Below are positions 9,117-18,518 of a stretch of 28,195 nucleotides of DNA, one piece after another; the first letter of the stretch is position 1, and each line of letters starts with the position of its first letter. The position numbers and the translations under genes were made by a program. Origin of the DNA: a virus. The stretch is from positions 1 through 28,195 of the IMG/VR virus record IMGVR_UViG_3300025168_000484; one strand, 5' to 3'. The notes beneath the pieces are model-generated. The model was not told the DNA's origin, did not search any database, and saw only the letters and a program-made list of their open reading frames with translations.

Positions 9117-10640
9117 TTAAAAGAATTCTGTTGTTCCTGTTATATAACTATCTGCACTATCTGGATCTTGATTTACACAATATGTTTCTCCAAAGTATGT
9201 CTGTACATTACTCTTAGCTACACCATTATCTGCCAATGGTCCTATACTGTCAACTAGACCAATACCTTGCTCTGTTGATACATTCGAATCATCAATTGCA
9301 AATTGATCAAATAATGTTAAAGTTAATATATCTGATGAAGTAGTAGACACACTACTTCTTACATCAAGAGTATCAGATAATTCTCTATTATTAAATAATC
9401 TTTGCCCTGCTGGATGTATTGTATCTAAAACTATATCTTTGAAGTTATTTATATCTAAACCAGTAACTAATTCATAAGCAAATGGCTGATAAAGCAAATC
9501 ATTTTGTAATCTTATATCAGGCTCTGATAAAAACCCCTTATTAGTAGTAAATTCCCCAGGGAAGATAGCTAAAGCACCTAATGTAAAATTTAATATAGCT
9601 TTTGTATTATCTGATAAAGTAGATGTGCCAGATGAACTAACTGAAGTATTTGATCCAAAGTTTGATAAAATTTGACCATTTGCAGTATGTCTAACATTAC
9701 CATGGCTTAAAAAACCATTAGTATTATCATTAATAATTCTACCTACTAATGATGAATCTGGAACATTTTTATCATTAGATATTTGAACATTAAAATCATT
9801 ATCATAACTATGACCAAAATTTACAAAACTTACTTCATTTATACCACCAACTGATGTAACATTATTAACTAATATTTGAGTACCTAAACCACCATCTGCT
9901 GTTATATTATAAATTTGACCCTTTTTAAATCCCAATCCTGTTTCAGATATTGTTACTGTAACAGTTGTAGGTTCAATATTACCTGTGAATAGTACATTAC
10001 CTCCACTTTCAGTAGCATCTGTGACATTAACAACATCATTCACATCATATGATGTAGCTAAAAAATTAACATCTAAAAATATTTCAGATAATGTACTACT
10101 AATTGTTCTCACGTCTATTATAGGTGTTCTAAATTCTTGATTGTTTTTGGTAACTCTTAAAAATCTATTTGTCAAATCACTAACAGAATCCAGAGTAGTA
10201 GAACCAGTTGATACCCTTAACGATCTTCTTTGTAAAAAATTACCACCTGAAGGTATTAAAACATTTTCATATGGAAAGTTTACTCTAATTTCCTGATTAA
10301 AAACTATTCTAAAAAATAATTGAAATGATAATGGCGATCCTTTTGATTCATAAATGTCTTTGATTCTTTTTATTGCTAATTTTTTATTAGCAATTATATT
10401 TTCAGGCAATATGCTTGCATAATTACTTAAAAAATATTTTATAAAATCTTCTGTTGTAGAATCAATATCATTATATAATAATAAATTTTGAATTATTTCT
10501 TGTGAATTTTTATCTTGTTCTACAAACTTATAATAGGCTTCAATGAACGAAACAAATATTGGATTTTCATTTCTTACAAATTCAGGTAATTGACTACTAA
10601 CTATAGCAGATATTTTATTTTTTATTCTTGAAGTAGTCAT
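9117..10640 (-). CDS. Baseplate wedge-type structural protein at the gene 7 position, 507 aa
   Basis: The N-terminal domain (about 1-120) is helical, with 'SSQLPEFVRNENPIFVSFIEAYYKFVEQ' (seen here at 16-43) and 'RIKDIYESKGSPLSFQLFFR'. I know this pattern from virion proteins encoded beside gp6 in T4-like marine phages. The middle is beta-rich with GSGY-like repeats (ETGLGFKKGQIYNI, FGHSYDNDFNVQIS). Near the C-terminus is 'PFAYELVTGLDINNFKDIVLDTIHPAGQ', where HPAG is typical of the same group. The gene lies exactly where T4 has gene 7 (order 25-6-7-8), but T4 gp7 has 1032 residues and I see no direct sequence match. I therefore call it a positional equivalent only. Its start shares one base with the gp6 stop. 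Confidence 0.72.
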   Translation of the reverse strand: MTTSRIKNKISAIVSSQLPEFVRNENPIFVSFIEAYYKFVEQDKNSQEIIQNLLLYNDIDSTTEDFIKYFLSNYASILPENIIANKKLAIKRIKDIYESKGSPLSFQLFFRIVFNQEIRVNFPYENVLIPSGGNFLQRRSLRVSTGSTTLDSVSDLTNRFLRVTKNNQEFRTPIIDVRTISSTLSEIFLDVNFLATSYDVNDVVNVTDATESGGNVLFTGNIEPTTVTVTISETGLGFKKGQIYNITADGGLGTQILVNNVTSVGGINEVSFVNFGHSYDNDFNVQISNDKNVPDSSLVGRIINDNTNGFLSHGNVRHTANGQILSNFGSNTSVSSSGTSTLSDNTKAILNFTLGALAIFPGEFTTNKGFLSEPDIRLQNDLLYQPFAYELVTGLDINNFKDIVLDTIHPAGQRLFNNRELSDTLDVRSSVSTTSSDILTLTLFDQFAIDDSNVSTEQGIGLVDSIGPLADNGVAKSNVQTYFGETYCVNQDPDSADSYITGTTEFF

Positions 10641-12499
10641 TATAGTTCTATTGCTGTTACATTAACAGTTAACCCCGTATCCACACCAGCAGCTGCATTT
10701 AACGCACTTTTATCTCTTATAAGTATGTTATTTCTATTTGCTACAATATTCTGACTGGACTCTTGTATAGCTGATGTAATGTTAAAGTCTGTTAAATTAT
10801 TAGGCAATGCTGTTGGTGTAAATTCATTTAAAATTACTTCACCTGTTAAATAATCCACCGAACCTGCACTACTATTAACAATTGCATCATTCGATATATT
10901 TTTTATTACTATAGATCCCGATCCATTTAAATCAGCTGGAGAACTATTTGGCACATCAGTCATGTTAACTAATGTTGTTGTATTATCAACTAGCTGAAAA
11001 AATCTACTTGTTTTTACAGTACCAGGCTGTAAACTGTTGTTAAAAGTAATTGAATCATCACCATTAAATGTATTAATAGAGCCTAAGTTTAAAGATTTTC
11101 TTTTTTGTAAATTTACTAAAATTATAACTGAAATAATTGAAGTATCAGCAGATAAAATGTTACTAATTAATTTTGATTTTATAAAATTTTTATCAAATTT
11201 TTGAAGATCATTCGAAAAATAATTATCAATTGTGTTAGTAACTAAAGTTTTTATTTCTTCAGAACTCAATGTTGAAGATAATGAATTAAAACTAACATTA
11301 ACAACTAAATTTATAAAATTAAATTCAGGATCTATAAATTCGGGTTGTACTGACATAACTTTTTTAGTATTTAAAACTGAACTTGCAATAGAATCTTTAG
11401 TTGATTGTGATATATTAAATCCGTCAAATGGTTTTAATGAAATAATTACTTTACCAAACTTTGGAGGTACATTATCTTCTCCACCATAAACAATAATTGA
11501 TTCTGCCTCTGTGAAATTAGATTCAATAAGTGATTTATAATCAGAAGCTGTTACGGCTCTGTTCCTAGCAGCATTGGCTCTTGGTGCTTTAAATTTAATA
11601 CTCGTTAATGAATCTTCGCTAGCCCCTGAATTTGGATTATCCTGAGTTATTATTGGATTAACATTACTTGAACCTCCTATAGTCGTAGTAGTAAATTTAA
11701 TGTCTGCTTTATCTGAACTATTAGATAAACTACCACTAGATTTAAGATATTCAATGTTTACTAAATTTCCACTAATTAATTTATGACCTAATAAACCATC
11801 ACCAAAAAATATTTCATATTTTTCTTCTGGAGTCATTTCAAGAAAAAACACCCTTGAGATTGATGTTACATTAGTAGTATCAGTTGTTAAATTATACGAA
11901 TCAGATGATGTATTAGAAGTAGATCCTTGTACAGTTACCTTCAGTGTTGATGTGTCAATATCTAAATCTGGTATTATATATTTTTCATCTGGACCTGGAT
12001 TAGCCACCACGAAGCTCAAATTTCTCAATGTTCCTTCTACAACCTCAAGGCCTGTTAATGTAAATTCACCAGCTGTTGATTTTATTGTTGAGGACTCTAA
12101 ATTAAAAAACGTAAATGCATTACCACCAATTGATGTCGAAAAAGGAGTTTTAGCATCTAATGTAATAGAGGTAGTTCCAGCAGCTATTTCATTTACGGTT
12201 AAATTTAAATTAGCTCTAGCACTTCTTATAGAAGCCGGTGTAAACCCTAATTGTTTTGCAATTGATACAGCAGAAGATCTTTTTACGGCAGAATCTAAAA
12301 ACATTTCATTAGCAAACATATTTCCTATATAAGCATTATAATGTGTATTATAAGCTAGTACATCTAATAGCAATGATAGACCTGACCCTTCAAAATCATA
12401 ATCTGCAAAGGTAGTTTGATCACTTAAAAACTGTTTTAAATTATTTTTAATTTGATCAAAATCTAATTGAGATAATTCATTAGATTTAATTTGTGTCAT
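10640..12499 (-). CDS. gp6: Baseplate wedge protein gp6 (J-like)
   Basis: 619 residues, close to T4 gp6 (660). The N-terminus is characteristic: LDFDQIKNNLKQFLSDQTTF, then DYDFEGSGLSLLLDVLAYNTHYNAYIGNMF (about 34-63) and the FLDSAVKRSSAVSIAKQLGF stretch. The central part carries baseplate J-like features (EKYEIFFGDGLLGHKL; 'RNRAVTASDYKSLIE' at about 313-327). gp6 forms the dimeric ring that holds the wedges together and joins them to the hub through gp25 and gp53. The gene shares single bases with gp25 upstream and the gp7-position gene downstream, which is the T4 order with gp25 added. Confidence 0.94.
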   Translation of the reverse strand: MTQIKSNELSQLDFDQIKNNLKQFLSDQTTFADYDFEGSGLSLLLDVLAYNTHYNAYIGNMFANEMFLDSAVKRSSAVSIAKQLGFTPASIRSARANLNLTVNEIAAGTTSITLDAKTPFSTSIGGNAFTFFNLESSTIKSTAGEFTLTGLEVVEGTLRNLSFVVANPGPDEKYIIPDLDIDTSTLKVTVQGSTSNTSSDSYNLTTDTTNVTSISRVFFLEMTPEEKYEIFFGDGLLGHKLISGNLVNIEYLKSSGSLSNSSDKADIKFTTTTIGGSSNVNPIITQDNPNSGASEDSLTSIKFKAPRANAARNRAVTASDYKSLIESNFTEAESIIVYGGEDNVPPKFGKVIISLKPFDGFNISQSTKDSIASSVLNTKKVMSVQPEFIDPEFNFINLVVNVSFNSLSSTLSSEEIKTLVTNTIDNYFSNDLQKFDKNFIKSKLISNILSADTSIISVIILVNLQKRKSLNLGSINTFNGDDSITFNNSLQPGTVKTSRFFQLVDNTTTLVNMTDVPNSSPADLNGSGSIVIKNISNDAIVNSSAGSVDYLTGEVILNEFTPTALPNNLTDFNITSAIQESSQNIVANRNNILIRDKSALNAAAGVDTGLTVNVTAIEL

Positions 12500-12900
12500 T
12501 ATCTTGCTCTCTCTATTGTTGTAATTACAGTAACTGGATTGACAGAATTTTTAGGTATAAATTCTACAGTAACATCTATAGTATTTGAATCTATAGCTTC
12601 ATTTATAATAACATTAATTATCTGTGCTCTAGGTTCTAAATTATCAATAACAGTTCTCACACTTTGTTCCATAATTGAAATTGTTGTTGGGTCAATATTT
12701 TCAAATAATAAAGATGATATCTGACATCCATTTTCAGGATGAAATAATCTTTCATAATTTTTAGTTAAAATTAAATTTTTTATAGATTGTTTTATAGCAT
12801 TTTCATTTAATTTTTTATTTACGTCATTAGTAACACTATCGAATCCAAAAAGTAAATCAATATCTGAAAATTCTCTAATTTTTCTATTTACAGTAGCCAT
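12499..12900 (-). CDS. gp25: Baseplate wedge protein gp25
   Basis: 133 residues, matching T4 gp25 (132). The family features are visible. The N-terminus is followed by 'FSDIDLLFGFDSVTNDVNKKLNENAIKQSIKNLILT'. Then come 'NYERLFHPENGC' (about 49-60) and the conserved EPR motif in IDNLEPRAQIINVI (about 87-100). gp25 sits at the sheath-wedge junction and helps start sheath polymerisation; relatives include TssE of type VI secretion. It follows the PAAR gene by 7 bases and shares one base with gp6. Confidence 0.95.
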   Translation of the reverse strand: MATVNRKIREFSDIDLLFGFDSVTNDVNKKLNENAIKQSIKNLILTKNYERLFHPENGCQISSLLFENIDPTTISIMEQSVRTVIDNLEPRAQIINVIINEAIDSNTIDVTVEFIPKNSVNPVTVITTIERAR

Positions 12901-12907
12901 GCTTTAT

Positions 12908-13171
12908 TTATCCTGAAAATGTATCTGTAGATCCAGTTGCTGTATGACCACATGAAGCTGAATCTCCTTGTCTTACAACACCTTTACCTTCAGCAGTAAC
13001 TGAATTTGAACTTTCAACCATAGTTGCATTATTATGTGGAGAATCTCCATGAGGTGCTACTGAATCTCCTAATAATGATACTTTACTTCCATTTACAAAT
13101 ACAGTTGAAGCGCCCGGACCAGTTATTGTTCCTCCTGCTGTATCTACATTTACTCTTGATATACCTGGCAT
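12908..13171 (-). CDS. PAAR-type spike tip protein (gp5.4-like)
   Basis: 87 residues with the PAAR layout. The N-terminus is 'MPGISRVNVDTAGG', then VFVNGSKVSLLGDSVAPHGD (about 24-43), with HGDSPHNNATM supplying His residues and VRQGDSASCGHTATGS at the C-terminus supplying Cys/His for the metal site. PAAR proteins cap the tip of the gp5/VgrG spike; T4 gp5.4 is an example. Its ATG shares one base with the stop of the spike-peptidase gene, consistent with stoichiometric production of tip and spike. Confidence 0.9.
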   Translation of the reverse strand: MPGISRVNVDTAGGTITGPGASTVFVNGSKVSLLGDSVAPHGDSPHNNATMVESSNSVTAEGKGVVRQGDSASCGHTATGSTDTFSG

Positions 13172-15348
13172 TACGCTAATCTCACTAATCCAGATGACAC
13201 TTTTTTATGGTTATTGTATGTTAAAATAATCTTTCTTGGATTGTCAATTTTAAATGAAACATGTATCCATGGAAGTTTTGTTCCAGTGTCTTTGTATTCT
13301 AACAACAACTTATCATAATTTAAATTTTGAGCAAGTTTTTTTGCTATACTATAATAATCTTTTTTATTAATATTTCTAAACTGCATATCAACAGCTTGAC
13401 CACGCAAATGATCTGAAGTATTTCTAAGACCTACAACGGGTCTAAAACCAGATGTAACCATCATGTTTGGAAACAAAGCCAACACAGGTTCACAAACATT
13501 AAGTGCCATAGCTTGTAAGTTAAATACTATTTGACCATAAGACAATCCAACTTGTGGTCTAACTACTTTTTTAGTGACAACAGCTCGTGATGATAAATCG
13601 CCTAAAGTAAAATGCTTTGATAATTGAAAATTAGAAGGTATAAATTTTTTGTCAAGTAAAAATGTAGAAGGTTGAACTATTGTTGATGAACTTGATGTAA
13701 CAGTCTCAGAATCTAAAAAAGATGGAGATATAATTTCAGACCCATCAGAAAGGCCAGCTATTTTTTGTTGATTTAAAAATAAAGCCGATTCATCATTAAA
13801 ATCAGTATCTTCAGATTCATAGCCAAAATTATCTAAGTAATTGTTGTAAGCTGGATCATCTATTGTTTGTATAAAAATACTTTTTCTTTCACCTATAACA
13901 CCAACATTAGCACTGTTTGAATATGTGGCTGTTTTTGATAATCCTTCGTTTAAATGTATTTGTGAACCATCTGCATTAATTTTATTAGTCGATTTTAAAT
14001 TTAATTCATCTAAAGTTTGAAAAAACATTGAACTGTTAGATTTATTGTGAGTACTGCCAGTTGAAGATATAAATGTATCACCATCAGTTTTTAAATTAGT
14101 AACTGAAGAAGATTCAATATTAATATTATTACTTTTTAAATTTATTTCTTCTGTTGCTGATAGATTTAATTTACCTGCGGCATCTAAATTTATATCATTA
14201 AAACATTTTAAGTTTGTATCACCTTCTACTTCAATATGTGCATTGCCAGAAACAAACACCTTCATTGATCCACCTACAGATATTCTACCTTCACCTAGTA
14301 TAGATAAGTGATCATTTTTATCAACAAATTCATATGAACTTCCTTTAGTCTTTTTTACAATAGACCCAGTTTGATCAATTTCAATAAATGATCCAGATTT
14401 ATGATATACGTTTATTCTTTCAGATCCAGGTGTATCGTCTAATTCTATAATATGTCCTGATTCACTCTGGATTACCTTATTAAAAGGGTATTCAGAATTA
14501 TAAGGATTTTCAGGTTGATCAAATGTTTCATTGTCTGGCAAGCTCACACCCAATATTCTATCATTAGTTTTTTCTTGCACAATAGTTCCTAAAATATCAC
14601 CAGTTGCTAACTTGTTACATTCTGTTCTACCTGCATATTCATTTTCAGGAAAAGTTGATGATGTGTCTATAAACCCAGCACTTAAAGAATTAAGTTTTGT
14701 CTGATTATCATTATTGTTAGTATCAAACGATTTAGATTCATTTAACGAATCATTTGTCAATGAAAAATCAAAATCTTTGTTTATTGCTTCTTGACCTTTA
14801 TCACTGCCTAGTCTATCAAACAAATCACTCACATTGGGCACAAATGAAGGAGTTTTAATGTCACCTGTAAGTAGATTAGTAGAAAAATTTTGTATGTTGT
14901 TATCTACTGAATCATTAATACCTAATGTCGAACCCTCATCAATACTATTTTTAATACTTGTTAAATCAATTGATGATTTTAAAATGGGTGCAGTTTCAGC
15001 GGTAAATTTTTGAAATATCTGATCAGAAAGTTTTAGACTCAAAGTTGTAGAAAGGTCATTATCTAAATTATTATTAATATTAGTTTTTAGCGTAGAAGTG
15101 TCTAAATTACCATTTACAAGATCAACTGGATTGTTTGGTCCTATTAAATTAGTAGGAATTTTATTCAAACTTTTATTGGCTGATAAATCAATTGAATTAG
15201 AAATTAAACTAGATTGATCATTTACAACAGATTGAATTACTCTATTTAAAATACCTCTTATTGGTGGAGGCAAAGATTGAATAGGTGGCCTACTTTGTAT
15301 TTTAGCAACTATAATTTGTATTATTTTTGATGTTTGTGTAGAAGACAT
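13171..15348 (-). CDS. Central spike (gp5 C-part) with C-terminal M15 peptidase
   Basis: 725 residues. Residues 1-240 are an Asn/Ser/Asp-rich helical and linker region. About 280-470 is the gp5/VgrG spike: ESGHIIELDDTPGSERINVY, HKSGSFIEIDQTGSIVKK, then repeating short strands such as GNAHIEVEGDTNLKCFNDIN and LNLSATEEINLKSNNINIES, typical of the triple-stranded beta-helix. Residues 631-725 are a peptidase M15-type domain: SGFRPV, the zinc motif SDHLRGQAVD (645-654, H647 and D654) and WIHVSF (H696). T4 gp5 carries a lysozyme instead. The enzyme would open peptidoglycan cross-links under the spike during DNA entry. The OB-fold part of gp5 is encoded by the preceding separate gene (one-base overlap). 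Confidence 0.88.
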   Translation of the reverse strand: MSSTQTSKIIQIIVAKIQSRPPIQSLPPPIRGILNRVIQSVVNDQSSLISNSIDLSANKSLNKIPTNLIGPNNPVDLVNGNLDTSTLKTNINNNLDNDLSTTLSLKLSDQIFQKFTAETAPILKSSIDLTSIKNSIDEGSTLGINDSVDNNIQNFSTNLLTGDIKTPSFVPNVSDLFDRLGSDKGQEAINKDFDFSLTNDSLNESKSFDTNNNDNQTKLNSLSAGFIDTSSTFPENEYAGRTECNKLATGDILGTIVQEKTNDRILGVSLPDNETFDQPENPYNSEYPFNKVIQSESGHIIELDDTPGSERINVYHKSGSFIEIDQTGSIVKKTKGSSYEFVDKNDHLSILGEGRISVGGSMKVFVSGNAHIEVEGDTNLKCFNDINLDAAGKLNLSATEEINLKSNNINIESSSVTNLKTDGDTFISSTGSTHNKSNSSMFFQTLDELNLKSTNKINADGSQIHLNEGLSKTATYSNSANVGVIGERKSIFIQTIDDPAYNNYLDNFGYESEDTDFNDESALFLNQQKIAGLSDGSEIISPSFLDSETVTSSSSTIVQPSTFLLDKKFIPSNFQLSKHFTLGDLSSRAVVTKKVVRPQVGLSYGQIVFNLQAMALNVCEPVLALFPNMMVTSGFRPVVGLRNTSDHLRGQAVDMQFRNINKKDYYSIAKKLAQNLNYDKLLLEYKDTGTKLPWIHVSFKIDNPRKIILTYNNHKKVSSGLVRLA

Positions 15349-16460
15349 TAGAAATCTGGTAGTAAATTGTTAAGTGAATTTTTTTGATTTAATAAATCAT
15401 TATTTAAATTTTTTAAATCTTCAGAATTTAAGTTGGAAAATATTTGACTAGCATTGTTTATTTTATATTCATTTACATTTGATACAATATCGCTATCTGT
15501 TAATTTAGATTTACCTTCTAAGGATTTAAAAAATATAGAAGCACCACCAACAGGTCCAGATTGTAATGATGTTGTATATGCTAAGGATTGGACAGATGGA
15601 CCAAACTTAGTAAGATCAATACCTCTTCTTTTTAAATTAGATACCATTGAATCATAATAATTTCTTTTAATAAAATCATCTTGATCTTTTTCAAAAGAAT
15701 CTTCATTGTTAGATGAAATTTCAGACCATTTACTATCGAAAGAATCGGTACCAGGCACTAAACCTTCAAACTGAACATTAAATTTGCTTTTAGATAAAAA
15801 TGAGTTTAATGGTGATCCTTTTGATGTTGGTCTCGATACTCCTAATGGTGTTTTTGCTGGTAAAAAAGAAGATAATTCGTATTTACCATATCTTGCACCA
15901 TTTTTATCTTCAGTTGTTTGATATTCATTCACATAACTAACAATTTTACTTCCAGTGCCCAAACCAAATTGCGTTGATACAGTTGATGTAGATGATACAT
16001 TTTTTATATCAAAATTTTGAATAAATTTATTTCCAGTTTTTAAATTAAATCCATTTGCGTCAGTTATATCAAAGCCATTTTGATCTTTTAAATTACCATC
16101 ATTTCTGTTATTTAATGGTTGTTTACTGTCTTTCCTTTTGTATGATATAGGAGCAGATTTTGTACCTATAGTGCCAAAAAATGCTGGTTGTTGCATATCA
16201 GAACCATCTAAGAAAAATCCAACTACCCATGTTCCAGGCAAAGGTCCAATAGGAGTAATACCTATACCAGAAATAGATGCTGATGTAATAGGACTTATTG
16301 GTATGGCCCAAGGCAAATCTTCTGTAGGCAAATCGACCTTTATTTCAGAATGATACCCATAAACTCGAACCTTACATCTGCCAAGTTTTTCAGGATCATC
16401 TCTGTTTTCAACTACACCTACAAACCATATAAATCCATCTGAATTAAAAATCTTGTTCAT
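15348..16460 (-). CDS. gp5: gp5 N-part: OB-fold hub adaptor with putative cell-wall hydrolase domain
   Basis: 370 residues. Residues 10-98 are the gp5/VgrG OB-fold: FVGVVENRDDPEKLGRCKVR, then DLPWAIPISPITSASISGIG and WVVGFFLDGSDMQQPAFFGTI. Residues about 180-335 resemble a lytic domain found in some phage and VgrG-like proteins, in order: ARYGKYELSSF, SFDSKWSEIS, FEKDQDDFIKRNYYD, and 'SVQSLAYTTSLQSGP', which parallels the 'lQ...wStavQhGp' pattern. That second assignment is from memory of the motif order and is tentative. The C-terminal 35 residues are helical. The protein would connect the gp27-type hub to the spike. The gene overlaps the hub gene by 17 bases. Confidence 0.85.
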   Translation of the reverse strand: MNKIFNSDGFIWFVGVVENRDDPEKLGRCKVRVYGYHSEIKVDLPTEDLPWAIPISPITSASISGIGITPIGPLPGTWVVGFFLDGSDMQQPAFFGTIGTKSAPISYKRKDSKQPLNNRNDGNLKDQNGFDITDANGFNLKTGNKFIQNFDIKNVSSTSTVSTQFGLGTGSKIVSYVNEYQTTEDKNGARYGKYELSSFLPAKTPLGVSRPTSKGSPLNSFLSKSKFNVQFEGLVPGTDSFDSKWSEISSNNEDSFEKDQDDFIKRNYYDSMVSNLKRRGIDLTKFGPSVQSLAYTTSLQSGPVGGASIFFKSLEGKSKLTDSDIVSNVNEYKINNASQIFSNLNSEDLKNLNNDLLNQKNSLNNLLPDF

Positions 16461-17802
16461 TTTTTCTCTTTAAACTGTCCTTAACTATTTCCATTGTCAT
16501 ATTATATGATAATAAATTTATTTTATGTCTAATTGCTGTAACTAAGTAATTGCCAGAATAATATATATCATCATTTGTTTTGCTTGAATCTGTTTCATCT
16601 CTTGGTGATATATCAGGGTATACAAAATCTAACATACAACCAACTTCTGCATCTGATCTTCCAGGCACATCTATTATTAATTTAAAATTTGAAAGTTCTA
16701 GTAAATTTGATAGTCTATTGCCATATATTTCAGGCATAACCTCACTTATATTGTTCTCAACAGATGTATGTAAACCAGGTTGTTGTGGATAAAATTTAAT
16801 TTTAGATAGTGGTGTTCTTACTGTATCACTACTAAAAAGCGGTATTGCATTTTCTCCTTCTGAGTGAGCATATGTATTAAATTTTTTAACAATATCATAA
16901 TCATGTGCTTTATATTCTTTATTAATAAAGTCTAAAGTTATTAATCTATTAGCCAAATATCCACTATCATAGTTAACTAAATGATCTACAGTCTTCTTCA
17001 CTCTAAAGCTAGATATTTGAAATAATTTACTAATAGCACTACTTTTTTGTTCGACATCTGTAACTTTGTAAAAATATTTACCTAAATTCAATGGTGAATT
17101 TGTAGATGTGTTGTTAGAATTAAAAATACCTTCAATATTAGTAAAATAAAAATTTTTACTCGATTCAAAAAATAAATAATTACATGCTTTTCCTTCTGAT
17201 GGAATTGATTTAGAAGCACAAAAATTAATATTTTTAAATGGTGTCCAACCAGGACTTACATATTTTATTTTATTTTTAGGTGAATTTAAAATAAATAATT
17301 GAGTTAGATTTTCAAAAAAATTAATTTTATTATTTTTAATGTCAACAGTTCTATTTGATTGAAAATATGTAGTCCATATATCACCTACTATTTGATCTAT
17401 ATTGCCTTCAAAACTTCTGTATAATGGTTTTACAGTATCTATTATTGACTCTTTAGATATAAAATGTAAAAGATAAGTTTGTGTGTTAAGATCATTAGCA
17501 ATACTTCTATCAGTAACTGAATAAATTCTAAATGTTTTACTAATTGAAGCATTTATTGTAGGTGTTTTAAATTTTACAACTATATACTCATCACCCGTAA
17601 TAGGTAGCTCTTTTATTAAATTTCTACTATCTTGAACTAACATATTACCGTATAAACTGGGAGAAAATATATCCTCAAAAATATTTAATTCAGACAAATA
17701 ATCCTTTACATCTAAAAATTTACCTTGTGCAGATATTATTGTTAATTCCTGTATATCAACATCACCTGCTCTATCAAGTTGCTTAGTAGCATATTCACTC
17801 AT
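16444..17802 (-). CDS. gp27: Baseplate hub protein, gp27-like
   Basis: 452 residues (T4 gp27 has 391). The N-terminal beta domain contains DVKDYLSELNIFEDIFSPSL, then GNMLVQDSRNLIKELPITGDEYI (about 57-79). This is the pattern of hub proteins of the gp27/VgrG N-terminal family, which form the trimeric hub between tail tube and spike. It is followed by an OB-like barrel (KTFRIYSVTDRSIA...TYLLHFISKESI). The C-terminal segment 'GCMLDFVYPDISP...YSGNYLVTAIRHKINLLSYNMTMEIVKD' (about 392-441) is typical of hub proteins. The gene lies between gp53 (4-base overlap) and the gp5 OB gene, which fits a hub-spike cassette. Confidence 0.85.
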   Translation of the reverse strand: MSEYATKQLDRAGDVDIQELTIISAQGKFLDVKDYLSELNIFEDIFSPSLYGNMLVQDSRNLIKELPITGDEYIVVKFKTPTINASISKTFRIYSVTDRSIANDLNTQTYLLHFISKESIIDTVKPLYRSFEGNIDQIVGDIWTTYFQSNRTVDIKNNKINFFENLTQLFILNSPKNKIKYVSPGWTPFKNINFCASKSIPSEGKACNYLFFESSKNFYFTNIEGIFNSNNTSTNSPLNLGKYFYKVTDVEQKSSAISKLFQISSFRVKKTVDHLVNYDSGYLANRLITLDFINKEYKAHDYDIVKKFNTYAHSEGENAIPLFSSDTVRTPLSKIKFYPQQPGLHTSVENNISEVMPEIYGNRLSNLLELSNFKLIIDVPGRSDAEVGCMLDFVYPDISPRDETDSSKTNDDIYYSGNYLVTAIRHKINLLSYNMTMEIVKDSLKRKNEQDF

Positions 17803-18518
17803 TGTTTAATTATTTTTTCAAATTGATCAACTATTTCCCCTACAACAGAAGGTTTGAGTAATTTTATTAATCTTCTATTTTCATTATCTCTATCTTCTTT
17901 TGTTAAATTAGTAATAGAAGTACCAGATGTTATATCTACAGATGTTAAAGTAACACCAGGATGTGTAGTGTTAGCTAAAGATCTAACATTGTCTCCAGAA
18001 ATAAAACCACCATTACCAGGATTAGTTACAACTGTTACAGATTCATTATTTTGTTTACTTGTTATGACACCAATTCCAACATTAGTGTTATTAATTAATA
18101 CAGAATTATTTGATATTCCCAAAAAACTATTGGCATCTGTGCCTGTAGTAGTTAGCACAATAGTTGCGCTTACAACATTTCCACCGCTATCCTCATAGTG
18201 ATGCGGTGCATTAATATTAGTGTATTTGCCTTCGGTATATTTTTTCAATAAAAACGTATCAAACGTCATATCAAATCTTGGATCTAAAATTTCATTAGTA
18301 TGTAAAACTATCCAATGTAAAGTAGGATCACCATAATTTAAATCAGCTGTTATTTCAGCAGTTTCTCCATCAATTAAAGAATATTTGTCAAAAAATGAAT
18401 TTTGTGTTACTAATTCATTTACTAATTTAGCTCTTCTTAATAAATTAGGTAATACTTGCCCACTGGCATAATTATCTAAAGTAAAAACTGATAATGGAAA
18501 TTTTTCGAAATAAGACAT
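17799..18518 (-). CDS. gp53: Baseplate wedge protein gp53
   Basis: 239 residues (T4 gp53 has 196). The N-terminus FEKFPLSVFTLDNYASGQVL precedes the conserved 'ETAEITADLNYGDPTLHWIVLHTNEILDP' segment (about 53-81), equivalent to T4 'YGNPQLYWVLLMCNDNYDP'. The middle (about 120-200) is a beta-rich insertion with GISNNSVLINNTNVGIGVI, and the C-terminus is a helix, ENRRLIKLLKPSVVGEIVDQ. gp53 clamps neighbouring wedges around the hub. The gene shares one base with gp48 and overlaps the hub gene by 4 bases. Confidence 0.9.
   Translation of the reverse strand: MSYFEKFPLSVFTLDNYASGQVLPNLLRRAKLVNELVTQNSFFDKYSLIDGETAEITADLNYGDPTLHWIVLHTNEILDPRFDMTFDTFLLKKYTEGKYTNINAPHHYEDSGGNVVSATIVLTTTGTDANSFLGISNNSVLINNTNVGIGVITSKQNNESVTVVTNPGNGGFISGDNVRSLANTTHPGVTLTSVDITSGTSITNLTKEDRDNENRRLIKLLKPSVVGEIVDQFEKIIKQ

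Noticed and set aside
8100-10600. CRISPR-like or tandem DNA repeats in the Asn/Ser-rich structural genes
   Set aside because: Recurring words such as 'gttacatt' reflect codon bias for Asn, Thr and Val in beta-rich proteins. There are no regular repeat-spacer units.
11952-12332. 126-aa plus-strand ORF inside gp6
   Set aside because: It is a shadow of gp6. Low-complexity codons on the opposite strand of an AT-rich gene give long chance ORFs.
12900-12915. GATAAATA late-promoter-like box before gp25 on the minus strand
   Set aside because: It lies only a few bases before the ATG and is made of the PAAR stop codon region (GGA TAA ATA). A transcript from it would have almost no leader.
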